From: Sipunculus nudus | Taxonomy: Eukaryota; Annelida; Sipuncula; Golfingiida; Sipunculidae | Length of the DNA stretch: 64,000 nt | Assembly (NCBI GenBank): GCA_026874595.1 | Contig: CM049320.1 | Location: forward strand, 28,260,714 to 28,324,713 | Reading direction: 5' to 3' | Part shown: positions 1-11,069 of the stretch, one piece after another | Position numbering within the stretch: position 1 is the stretch's first letter | Layout: every line of letters starts with the position of its first letter | The notes under the pieces: generated by a model | Seen by the model: only the letters and a program-made list of their open reading frames with translations | Database searches by the model: none | Told to the model about the DNA's origin: nothing | Position numbers and translations under genes: made by a program

Positions 1-620
1 TTCTGTCAGAGATATAAGAAAGATGGGGCACTAAACAGTTAATAATATAAAAAATTATCCTTTTGCAATGAATAAATATCAACAACCTGGATATGGCCTT
101 GACCTGTGTGGGTTATGTACAAGTTTGACTGAATTTATTCAGTCAATATTTTAAGTATTATCCTATGCAATAGATTTCATGGTAATATAAATGGTACAAT
201 CAAATAACTGATTAATAATTTATCATCAATCATTTTTTTTGTCTTTCAATCATTGGATATGTTTTAACAACAAATTCTTACAACTACCAGATACCTATGA
301 ATAAAATAAAACTGTATGAAATTTTAACAGAAATATAATCTGGTGTCTTTACTCATTTATAGCTTTTTGCAGTTTTGACTAAAAGCTACCTACCTTGACA
401 AGTTAATTACATTTTGAAGGTAATTTATCTGTGCTTCCAAGGAATGGTTCAAATGGTATTCATTTAGTAGGTTAATTGCTGATGAGTATAGACATTTTAA
501 GAGTGACTCACCTTTTTTCACAGGTATACTAAACCAATGTTAGCATTCTATATTTGATGGGGTGCATGACAGGGTGTTTTAATTATTCATGGAGGTATCT
601 CTTTCAAAAGTGATCATATT

Positions 621-1024
621 GTTTATCTTAAGACCTTTTTTTTGTTGTGGTAAAAGCCTCCAATTTTTTATGCTTGCTTAACTAAGTATTTACATCTGCA
701 GAATTCCCTTCCGGTTTTGGACTACAGACAGGGGCTTAAACGCAATAATTCTGGCATCAACTAGGCAAGGTGTATCACTCCTGTGGGTTCTGGTTGTGTG
801 TCATCCCCATTGCTGGGTCATCATATCGAGGAACCCCCAAAAGGCGAACTTGTTTGTGAGTGAAACATGACTGTTGGGCACAGTCTCCCCATTAAACCTG
901 CAGAACCTAGGTTCTGACCATGAAAAATCTCACATCCTCGGCTGAGATTCAAACTCACAATCTCCCGGCTTTGTGCCCTGTGCTCTACTCCTGAGCCACA
1001 GAAGCCAGTTTATCTGAAGACCTT
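621..1024 (-). mobile_element. tRNA-derived SINE, copy 1 (with target site duplication)
   Basis: A SINE of about 370 bp read on the minus strand. The head near 940-1007 carries an A box (TGGCTCAGGAGTAGAGC, reverse complement) and a B box (GTTTGAATC), the internal RNA polymerase III promoter of a tRNA gene. The tail is the T-run (A-run on the element strand) at 636-643. The flanks 621-637 and 1008-1024 are a 17-bp target duplication, GTTTATCT-AAGACCTT, with one mismatch. The body is closely related to the copy at 41299-41688 but more decayed. No coding capacity; mobilised in trans by a LINE. Confidence 0.88.
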
Positions 1025-4000
1025 GTTGATATGAAGTAAACCACGGTATATTTGTTTATATTTACACCAACATATAGATATAATCTCAACAAAAATTGCA
1101 TTTCTTTGCATTAAAGTTGATAAACAAGTATAAATCTTGGAGGACTATACAATGCATGTGGCAATCAGTTGGCCGTTTAAAACTGAAGAATCAAAACAGG
1201 ATATTGAGGATCTATGTTTATATGATTTGCTATCATTTTTGTGATTGGTGTGATCCAAAAGTATCAATTACTGGAATATTCCATGTTATCTTAGCTATCT
1301 GAATGATTGACATTTTACCATTATGAATATTCATAAATGAAATAGCAATAGTATTCTGCTATAATGAATATTCAAATATGGCCTGTTTCCAGGACTTGGG
1401 CAGTGAGGCATTCTGACTTTAAGGTTTGGAGGTGGATACACTGATAAAAACCCTTGCCACTGAAATATTCCAGTGCTCGATCAAAGTGATGCAATGCCTG
1501 CCATTAAACTCACGCAACTTTCAGTGGCCATGAAAGGAAACTTATTCATGGAGTGCCATTTATCACTCTTCCATCCTGTGTACTTTATTTGCATAATGAG
1601 GACATGCTTTTTGCATATATTGTATTATTTTCTTCTCTGAATAAGGGTATGCTTTGGAGAATTTCTTCATTACATGAACAAACTAAAAATGAGATTCCTG
1701 ATATATAAATAAAAAGTTGAAGCCTGGAGAAAAAAAAACTTAACTGTAGATTATTGTGTGGACATTTCATCTCCACTCATGAGACATAATCTAATATAAT
1801 TTTGTGGCAAAAATTAAATTCCTGAAATGTGTGGAATGTGGTGGCCTGGGGTTATTGCCCTGGACTTAGGGGCCCCTAGATGACCACCTTGTGCAGTAAA
1901 CTAAGACTTCTGGCCAAGGTCCTTACCACAAGGGAGCACCCTTTCCAGAGAGGGGTGAATGGGTACAGGTCATGGGTGGCAGATACAAATATAGAAAGAA
2001 TTACCTTATAGCACCTATTATGGATGCTTGGGTTGTATGCTCAATGAGCACTTAGAACAGACACAATAATGAACAGGACTGAAAAACCTGAAAGGTAAAA
2101 TGATAAGTCAATGAGACTACATGAGAGAGAGATATATTTGTTTTTCGACATAAAAGTAATGTATCCATAAAAAATATATTCAACATGTAATTTTTTGGTT
2201 TTTATTGTCTGGAGACTATTGTTAAGTCTTTTAAACCACTTATACAACAGCTTCTGGTGACACATGGAAAAAATGTACATAATATGGAAGTTAAGATTTA
2301 TACTTTTCATAAAATTTGAGATTAAATGATTTAATGAGGAAATTTAGGAGAAACTGGGAAGATTATCAACTTGATCGAGATACTGAAATAACAGTTTGTT
2401 ATCTATTTTAAGGGTCATTTTTTTAGGCTTAGACTAATTTTTACAACAGATGTAACAGTTTATCTAAAGGCATTTGTCTTTATATGTATTTATAAAATGT
2501 TGCTTGGTGTAGCAAATCAATCCTTGAAGACTATGAGTGAAGATTTTGTCAATAATGATTTAGCGTCTTCATTGGAATCAGACTATAAAACCCAGCCCTA
2601 CCTTACCTTTACCTTACAGTAGAGCTCTAGTTATTTTCCATTTATGTCAGTCTGGTGTATTTTTTGTAATTGCATGTGGATTTGAGGACATTAGAAACAA
2701 ATTGATTTTCCTGGAACAAACAAGCATCCCCTGTGCCGACGTGATCAATTAGAGCTTTTTTTATGGTAACAATCAATGCGTGATTCACTTGGAATTCGGA
2801 TGCTGGGGCTGCAAATATCAATATGATAAAGGTTAAGCCTTATAGTCTTGTGATGTGGAAGTGGAGACATGACTTTCCACAGAGATATTTTTGACTGATT
2901 GTAAATAATGATATGCCCATAGCCTCAACCTGAGCTGAACAATTTAAATGTTTAACAGCAGTATATGATTTACATTTATACCATATGTAACCTGTCCTTC
3001 ATTGCATAGTATACTTGATATTCATCATATACCAAAGTAACCTTCATTTTAATATATATTGTGTAGAGACGATAATTGAATATTGATTATGTCTTATTGT
3101 AGAATCTAAAATTGAATATTGATAGGTGTTTTGTAGGGTATGGTTGTACTGTGTAGTTGGGGTCACAGGCTAATTTTTACTGTCTTATATTACAGATGAG
3201 TTGGGTGGTATTGGGGTCAAGTATTAGTAGAACACAGTGAATAAGTCAACATGGCTGGACAGTCTGGGTTTTGTCAAAGTTAGGAAACCGTGTGTTCATG
3301 TGTTCCTAGAGGTTTTGTGTGTTTCGTGTATTACACAAGTGTGCATGCGTAACTTTTCATCTTTGATTGTGCTCTTGTATGAGCTAATATTTTGATAAAT
3401 GTGGACTTTGTATCCTTTGGTCAATTTAAAGTGACACTGGCTACACTTATAAATCCTTCATCTTTATGCATTTGCAATGTCTTCCTCCTTTTGTATCATC
3501 AGCATATTGCAAGCTTGTTCTTGCATTGGGACAGATCCACATCAGTTTGACCAAGTTCGTCTGGAACAGGTTTTCCATGGGCCAAGTTAACCAATTGGAT
3601 ACACGGGGCTAGTTTCTGATAGACAGCGCTGTGATAGACAAACCTTCATGAAATTTCCCCCATCTCTGAGGAGTTGCCATCAAGGGAGTTGCATGACGAG
3701 TTAATAGTTCCACTGTTAATTTTGATACAGATTCATTAACTGCATCCTTGTGCATCTTTTATATCATTAATCAATATGTAAAACCCATATACATCATCCC
3801 ATCCTTCATCCTTCCTTATTGTTTAACAATGGTCACCCATCAGGGAAAATGCTGGATGATAGGAAAATGTTGGGAAAATGCTGGATAAGAAAAATGTTTA
3901 CTAACTTTGGTTGAAAGTGGGCTTCCAAGGCTTGATTTACTTGTCTGGTGAATCATAAGACTTGTTTGAGTTGCATTTTTTGAAATATCTATTTTAAAAG

Positions 4001-4260
4001 ACTTTCTGATAAGGGCACTGTATGTTGCTTTGAAATTATCAGGTCTCTGCAGCATCAGACCCTTTTAACACACAGTGGACAAATGAATTGCTTCTAGAAC
4101 TAATGCTTCAGGCAGTTAGATTAATTACACACAATACATTAATGTTGAGGGGCCTGTAAATCAAACCTGGTTGCACAAAGTCTGCACACATTAGGGAATG
4201 AAATTAAGGAAGCAAGTTGGAATAAATATACCTCTGTTTTTATTGATTCTGACTTAGCTG
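1025..4260. other. AT-rich sequence without a recognisable gene
   Basis: I see no exon-like ORF and no RNA gene here. It holds one SINE-like fossil (1825-1990) and otherwise unique-looking DNA. Near 2595-2625 a pyrimidine-rich run TACCTTACC/TTTACCTTACAG resembles a splice acceptor, but no open exon follows it. Confidence 0.5.
1825..1990 (+). mobile_element. Decayed SINE-like fragment
   Basis: The segment starting at about 1835 reads TGGCCTGGGGTTATTGC, an acceptable Pol III A box. About 90 nt later come AAGGTCCTTACCACAAGGG and GAATGGGTACAGG, phrases I associate with the bodies of tRNA-derived SINEs. The B box is not convincing and no target duplication was found, so this is a tentative fossil. 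Confidence 0.4.
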
Positions 4261-4264
4261 TTGA

Positions 4265-4690
4265 TGGGTTGAAAATGGCAGTAGTACCCAGTTCTATAAG
4301 GGACAAAATCCTCCTGTATACATGTATATCTAAATTTAGAAGACATCAGGAAAAGAATAAATGTAGAAGACAAAGTGTAAGAGGATAAAGTTCTGCACAA
4401 TCTGTAAATGAATGTACACAGCTAACACTGATCAGAGACTGTAGGCCACAGTGACATTATTTCAGATCTCTAGACATTTTTTTTCAGGAAACTCTATGGC
4501 TCTTAATCAAATTAGAAGTTTCTAGGTCCACCTGTAACCAATGTGCAAATAGGTTGATATGGCAGTAGTGCCCAGTTCTAGAATGGACAAAACCTATATA
4601 TGTATATATCAAAATTTAGAAGACATCAGGAAAAGAAGGAATGCAGAAGACAAAGAAAATAAATGTCTGCACAATCTGTAAAATGTTATA
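4265..4690. repeat. Old tandem duplication, about 285-bp offset
   Basis: Positions 4270-4410 and 4555-4690 are diverged direct copies. Both contain ATGGCAGTAGTNCCCAGTTCTA, then TTTAGAAGACATCAGGAAAA, GAAGACAAAG and CTGCACAATCTGTAAA in the same order. It looks like a simple segmental duplication, not a transposon, since there are no terminal repeats. Confidence 0.7.
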
Positions 4691-5034
4691 CCTGTGGAAT
4701 GTATTGTGTCTGATTGATATCTGTATTTTCAGTAGAGTGGCGTGATACCTGTATCTGTAACATTAGTATGACTATAGGTGTTTTCTGTGAATACTCTGCA
4801 GTCTAAGTGATATCATTTGTGATATGTAGGATACAAATAGTATGGGTGTGATAAGGACATAAGAAAAATGCACATACACATGATTCATACACAGGATTAC
4901 CATCTAATGATAATATTAATATTGGCCTTGAAGGTTTTTCTTGGCGCAAGGCTGAAAATTATACACACTGGGGGACCTGGAATCTCATTTCAGTTATGAA
5001 CCTATAACAACCTTAGAGGCAAAGAAAATAACAG

Positions 5035-6590
5035 ATAAGGAGATGGTCCTGAAAATGGGACAATGGACAGGGTAAAATCAGGAGAAGGTAAAGTCAATGG
5101 GACAATGGATGGACCAAGACAAGGAAAAGCTAGGTGCTGTCAACCGAACAAGGAAAGGACCGAGAACAACAAAAGGTAATGTGAATGGGACACAGGAAAG
5201 ATCAATATCAAAAGGTAATGTCAATGGGACAATGGATGGACCATGAACAACAGAAGGTAATGTCAATGGGACAATGAAAGGACCATGAACAGGAAAAGGT
5301 AATGTCAATGGGACAGTGGATGGGACAAGCCCAGGATAAGGTAATGTCAATGGGACAGTGGATGGGACAAGCCCAGGATAAGGTAATGTCAATAGGAGAA
5401 GTGGATGAGCCAAGAACAGGAGAAGTTAATGTCAATGGGAAAATGGATGGGTTGATCAAGCCCAGGATAAGGTAATGTCAATTGGACAGTGGATGGGCCA
5501 AAACACAGAGAAGTTACTGTCAATGGGACAGTGGATAAAAACAAAACACTGAGAAGGTACTGTCAATGGGACAGTGGATAAAAACAAAACACTGAGAAGG
5601 TACTGTCAATGGGACAGTGGATAAAAACAAAACACTGAGAAGGTACTGTCAATGGGACAGTGGATGGGCCATGGAGGAACAGGAGAAGGTACAATGTCAA
5701 TCAGACAAATGAAGGACCAAAATCAGGAGAAGGTAACATCAAAGGGACATAGGATAGATCAATGAATAACAGAAGGTGATGCCAATGGGACAAAGAAAGG
5801 ACCAAGAACAGGAGAAGATTATTTCCAATGAACAAGAAAAGTATTAAGACCAGAATATGACATCGTCCAGGGCACAAAAAAAGAGTGGAGATTAGTGTAT
5901 GATAATACCAAATGAACCTGAAAGGACAAATACTGATAGAAGATAAAGTGCAGAGGACAAGGAAAGAACTGATTCAAAAGTTAAGGCCACTGGGACAAGG
6001 GACAGAGCAAGACTAGGGAAAGTAATGTCAATGAGACAAGAAAAGCACATTTGCAAAGACCATAAGAAGGTTATGTCAATGGGAAAAGGAGAGGGCTAAG
6101 ATTATAAAATGGTGTCCAGGAGACAAATGAAAAGCCAAGAATAGAGTCAGATAATGCCTAATGGATTAGGAAAGAGTTCAGATTATGTGACCAGACAAAT
6201 AAAGGAACAAGACAAAAAGAAGATGTATGTCAATATGACCAAGAAAAGGAAATTACATGGGCCAGTGGGACCATGGGACAAAGTAAGATGCAAGACCAGA
6301 AGATAAGTAAGCAATGGAAAAGTGAAGGACTGAGACTAGGAAAAGATACTCCTGTCTGACAAGAAAAGACCAAGAGCAGGGATGTATAATTCCATGGGAC
6401 ACAAAAGGTATAAATAAGATAATACCAAAGGTCAAAGGTCAACCAGCATATGGTAATGTCCATGGAACAAGAAAAAACAAAAGCAGCACAGGAATACACA
6501 ACCATGCAACATATAGAACCATCAGGTGGGCTGTCATTTGACAAAGAAAAGATCAAGGCTTACAGGGGGAAATTGAAACAAACACCAACA
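5035..6590. repeat. 42-bp minisatellite array
   Basis: Units of 41-43 bp with the core GTCAATGGGACA-TGGA, a stretch like GGACCAAGAACAGGAGAA and the junction GGTAATGTCAATG. Cores start at 5221, 5263, 5305, 5347 and 5389 (exactly 42 bp apart), then 43 bp apart at 5521-5650 (CAATGGGACAGTGGATA). The array is most regular at 5200-5690 and decays gradually to about 6590. As 42 is a multiple of three, minus-strand frames stay open (111 codons at 5078-5413); I read these as repeat translations, not genes. Confidence 0.85.
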
Positions 6591-6599
6591 AAAAGTTTC

Positions 6600-8590
6600 T
6601 GGGGAAAATAATATGATAAAAGGGCTGGTGATTAATTATTTATTGATTATTTTATGTACTTTCTGTATTTCTGTGAAATCTGTTTTATAAGGCTGTATTC
6701 TTATAAAGATTTGATTATTCATTGGGAGCTTGTGAGCTTGTTAACACTTGTTTGCTGCTCAAAGTTCAGTTTAATGTGTCCAGCCTTCCTTATATCTCCT
6801 TAGATCAATACTGAATTTTTTTCAAAGATATATTGACTTTTTTGCAGGTACATCACCTGTGTTTAATCATTCACAGTGAGGAAAGGAAAATTTGTGGGAC
6901 TGGAGGGAATCAATATGGAAACATGATAATATGTATGAACCAAAGACAGGGATAAACTTCAAGACAAAGACATCTTATGTCACAGTGGCAGGAGTAAAGG
7001 ATTAGTTTTGAAGGACAATTCCATGGCCTGTAGTTTTAAAGGACAGGTCCATGGCCTGTTGATGTCAATGTTTAATGAATGAGAATTAAGGTAAACATAA
7101 TATAGGAAAATATCAATGTTACACCTTTTGGAATTAAGGTTTTTATATGCATATGGCCAGTAATAACCCAAAAACCATATCCTGTACTTAAGACACAATC
7201 TCTTGAGGTTCCACTGATATTCACTGCACTAAACCAGGGACTTCATGTCTTGGAGTCCTTCATCTTAATCACTAGGCTACATGCTACTCCAAGATGAGTC
7301 AATGTTATATGTTCATGGAACATCCACAAGGATGTGGACAGATAAGGGGTAATGTCTGCATGCAGGACACTTAAATGTGGTTGCAGAGATGTATGTGTAT
7401 TACAGTAAAAGAAACCAGATAACCATGAAAGGAAAAAAGAATAAAAAGGCCCAAATTATGAATAAACACAAGATGCAGCAACAGTTGTTGAATATTTTTT
7501 TATGTGCAAAACAAGAACATTATCAAAAGGGATGAACACTAAAACAAAACAAAATGGAGTTGTTTCAGATTTATTGCAGAGCTTTTTCCTTTTTATGACT
7601 GTTTTACCAATATCCATGATTCAACTTGACATATTCTATTGTTTGCCTGCAGGGGCTTTCAAGTCGCTCCAGCTGATGAATATTCAAGAGCAATTTTAAG
7701 CACCGGTGTGATATATAATTCACAGCGGGCATATGTTCTGATTGTTACACTCCACTCTCCACACATACATACATAATGCAGTGGTAGCTTATAACACATG
7801 CTCTTTTTCCTTACACACAAAAGCCTCTCCATGTGCTTTATGTGGGGCAGAGGGTCTGGCATCCCCTGGTGACACATTGTCACCTTGTGTCACACCTCGT
7901 AAAAATCACGCTCCAGGCCTGATCATTAAAATTATCACTACAGTCTATTGAATCCCTGTTGTTATAATGTTCTTTGATGTACTTATGTAAACTGCATTAA
8001 ACAAGTATAGAGCGCTTGCTCATTGTCATAGTCTACCATTTACAAATTATGACTACATTTGCAACAGTTTAAAAATGCTTCATGTCAGGTAAGTATGACA
8101 AGTTTTGTATTAGACTGGAACCATGAGCTACACTGACAGGCAGTAATTAACAAAAATTTTAGGGCATTGGTCAGTAAACATTTCTTAGAATAAATTACAT
8201 CTTAACCTTATTTTCTTGAATGCAGAATTAACCAAACCCTCTTAAAACTCTGAGTAAACTGTTTCATTTCTGTTTATTTTCAGATATCGGGACATGTAGA
8301 ACCCATCAAAGCATTAAAACAATATACAGTGATTCCTCAATAAAACTATGACATTATTTATTTCTACATCAATATCTATTTCCTTTACCATTCTTTTGTT
8401 CAACTGAAAAGCTTTGTTTTTGCTGTTTATCATTAATCGATAAAAAGACTTTTTAAATTAGGTTTAGTACCTGTGATAATATTTGTAGCTATTCAGCCTA
8501 ATCTGCCCTAGCTGTTCAACCAAAAGTGTCCCAATATGCCCATGACTATGGTTAATAATAGGCAATACCCAGTTAATCAGAATGGAGGTA
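6600..8590. other. AT-rich sequence without a recognisable gene
   Basis: No exon-like ORF and no RNA gene. It holds a SINE-head fossil at 7195-7300. A somewhat GC-richer patch at 7650-7930 has CACCTTGTGTCACACCTCG and similar E-box-like words and might be regulatory, but nothing specific supports that. Confidence 0.45.
7195..7300 (-). mobile_element. Fossil tRNA-like SINE head
   Basis: On the minus strand, TAGCCTAGTGATTAAGATG (about 7262-7280) fits a Pol III A box. Downstream, AAGTCCCTGGTTTAGTGC occupies the place of a B box but is mutated. The order and spacing fit a tRNA-derived SINE; the body was not delimited. Confidence 0.45.
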
Positions 8591-8599
8591 ACCATAACC

Positions 8600-8890
8600 A
8601 TAATATTGATAATAACCTCCGCCCATGGGCAGAGTTTATTTTTTTTCAGGAGTTTGTCTGTTAGCAACATTACTCAAAACGTTATTAACAGATTTTGAAG
8701 AAATTTTCAGAATACCTTGGCAATGATACAAGGAACGAATAATTAAATTTTGGGGGTGATACTGATCACCATCTGGATCCAGGAATTTTTAAAGTAAAAA
8801 TGCTGCATTTCAGACAATGCCATATTGCGGTAATGAGCTGTCTTGGTGGAGGTCTGCACTCTCCAAGTGCATTTCTAGTTTACTATGCAG
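8600..8890 (+). mobile_element. Dispersed repeat fragment with GGAGGTCTGCACTCTCC terminus
   Basis: This segment strings together phrases I recall from a repeat common in mollusc and other invertebrate genomes: GTTTGTCTGTTAGCAACAT, AGATTTTGAAGAAATTTTCAG, ATCTGGATCCAGGAATTTTT and TGGAGGTCTGCACTCTCC followed by AAGTGC. It reads as a decayed copy of a non-coding mobile element. Identification rests on memory; no terminal repeats or target duplication are visible. Confidence 0.5.
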
Positions 8891-8934
8891 TCTTTAGTAT
8901 CTCAAGTATTCTAGGAATGAAGCTTGAAATGATG

Positions 8935-8996
8935 CACATAATCATTATTATTAGGCATTATAATTATTATTATAATCACTATTATTATTAGGCATC
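8935..8996. repeat. ATT microsatellite
   Basis: Imperfect ATT/TAA trinucleotide run, interrupted by two TTAGGCAT words at about 8951 and 8986. It lies just beyond the repeat fragment at 8600-8890. Confidence 0.8.
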
Positions 8997-11065
8997 AATA
9001 GAAGTTAGTCTTAAGATGTAGCTGTTAACATGTAGAAATTAAAAAGTGACCCAACCAAAAATGAACTGTTGGTATACAAGTCCTTATTACAATGAGCTGA
9101 AACTGGTTACCTATGCCACTGTTTAATTCAAATATATTTGCTTTGTTTGCCAGTTTCCACGGCAATTAATATAATCATGAACTGTAAAACAGGTGAAAAA
9201 AGAATAATTCTGGTTGAAGGATTTTAAGTTCTACTCAAGTTAACAAAAATTAACATAACAGATAACAGATGTCAGGTACACTATTATTTGCTATGTTTGT
9301 TACGCATATATTGTATATATAAGTGTATATACTATTCTAGTGCAGGTACACATCTGTGTGTCTATCAACACAAAGCGGGTGTCATTTTCCATCAGACGCT
9401 GAGGGCTAAAAGGCCCAGAATACAAAGTGTGAGTAAGTGGGTACTTGTGTGGAAAATAAGATTGGTACTTGTATCGGGGTACTGGATATTAATTGCATCT
9501 GTCACTGTGTTCTTATCCTTTAACCGTGCTACCTGTTAAGGTACATTCGGGTCATACATAGAGATTTATATAATAACTATCAGTATTTATGCCCGCATTT
9601 GGTGTGAGCTGTAGTCGTAGTATATACTATGGGTGGCTTTATATAATTGTAAGGTATTCATGATTTTTACTTCTTAAGTATTTCACAAGGGTTTAATATT
9701 TGTGATTTACTTGCACAATGTACATAACCCTTGTTATATCAATTACCTTATATGTATGTAAAATTCATTAAACTGCATGAGAAGCTAAGGGAACACTGAA
9801 CAGGTGGAAATTCTTCATATAAAAAAGACAGGTATTCAAATTAAACATATGATATTATTTCAATCATCAATCTTTGATTTACATGCAGGTACCATACAAT
9901 GTGTGCTAATATTGCTGAAACTGACACAATATATACATGATATGCCATTGAGGATATAGGATACGTTATGGTTAACAAGTGCAGATATGGCATCTTATTA
10001 ACAAAGGTTTCATTTTCACAATAATTTCCCCTTTGCAAATATCGCAAATTTCAAACCCTCTGGAACAACAGGCCAACCACATTATTAGCAGTGTGCCAAA
10101 ATAATTGAATAAATGTATGTATGCACATGAAAACTGTCATATTATTCAGGAAAGATGGTTTTAATCCTTCCTGAGTTATAAGAAGGAAAGGACACGAAGG
10201 AGTGAATAGCAAATTAACTCAACCTTACATACAGTGCAGCAAACAAGTGTCATCAACCCTGCCTTATTTTATCTTTTAGCTTTTTGGTGATGGACAAACA
10301 AGTTATACCAATTAAACTTTGGCAATATTTCAGATATAATTTAAAAGAGCATATTTCATTGTAATATTAATAATCTATGACTGGTTGTTTTACTTTCCTC
10401 GATCATTGTACATTGATTTAACAAGTACAACCAATTCCTATTCCAATTCCTATAATATTAGTTCACTCATGATACAGTACATTTAGGATGCAATGCATAC
10501 TAGTTATATTATAGTTCAGTTTCTAAGGAAATTCCCATTTCAGTTCATTGAATTTTAGCAAAATGTCAACTAATAACATTTTTTTCCCAAAATATGCATA
10601 CATTTTTTGCCAAGCAAGTTTACTTCTGCAATTATTGACATTTTATTTGGAACAGCCTTCTCCGACTGTTTTATCCTGCAGCAAGATACAGCAAATCAGA
10701 CCCTGCTCAACTGAAATGTTTCTTACCAACACTTCACCTTACACACAAACCATTTGCTGTGCTGAGAGATGATTATTAAACATTATACAACACTTTTAAT
10801 CAGATTATAAAAAAAGATTACCTTCAAATGGAAAGACATCTGATGATATACTAATACAATATCTGACTTTGTACCATCTGTCAGTGCGTCCATCCTGCTC
10901 AAAGCCTATATGATGTCCAAATGTCATAAACTTTTTAACGCTGGGTATATCTGGACTGCAGCCAGCATTATAATTTATAACACAGGGTTGCATTTGTAAA
11001 TTGTTTTTCAACTACATGCGTAAATTAACCAAAAATGAACAACACACACCTAGTGTATCACTTGA
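8997..11065. other. AT-rich sequence without a recognisable gene
   Basis: No exon-like ORF. A short perfect inverted repeat ACAAGGGTT/AACCCTTGT (9685-9693 and 9726-9734) flanks TTTGTGATTT. A related half site, ATCGCAAATTTCAAACCCT, lies at about 10038. See the similar hairpin at 27855-27910. Confidence 0.45.
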
Positions 11066-11069
11066 AAAG

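Noticed and set aside
940-1007. tRNA gene candidates (also 41620-41688)
   Set aside because: The A and B boxes belong to SINE heads with flanking target duplications and long bodies; they are not free-standing tRNA genes.
1430-1560. Candidate repeat GATAAAAACCC followed by TTGCCACTGAAATATTCC
   Set aside because: It looks SINE-body-like but has no head, tail or second copy in the window.
5078-5459. Minus-strand ORFs of 111 and 83 codons rich in LTLP and PIDIT
   Set aside because: Both are translations of the 42-bp minisatellite in two frames; neither extends into unique sequence.
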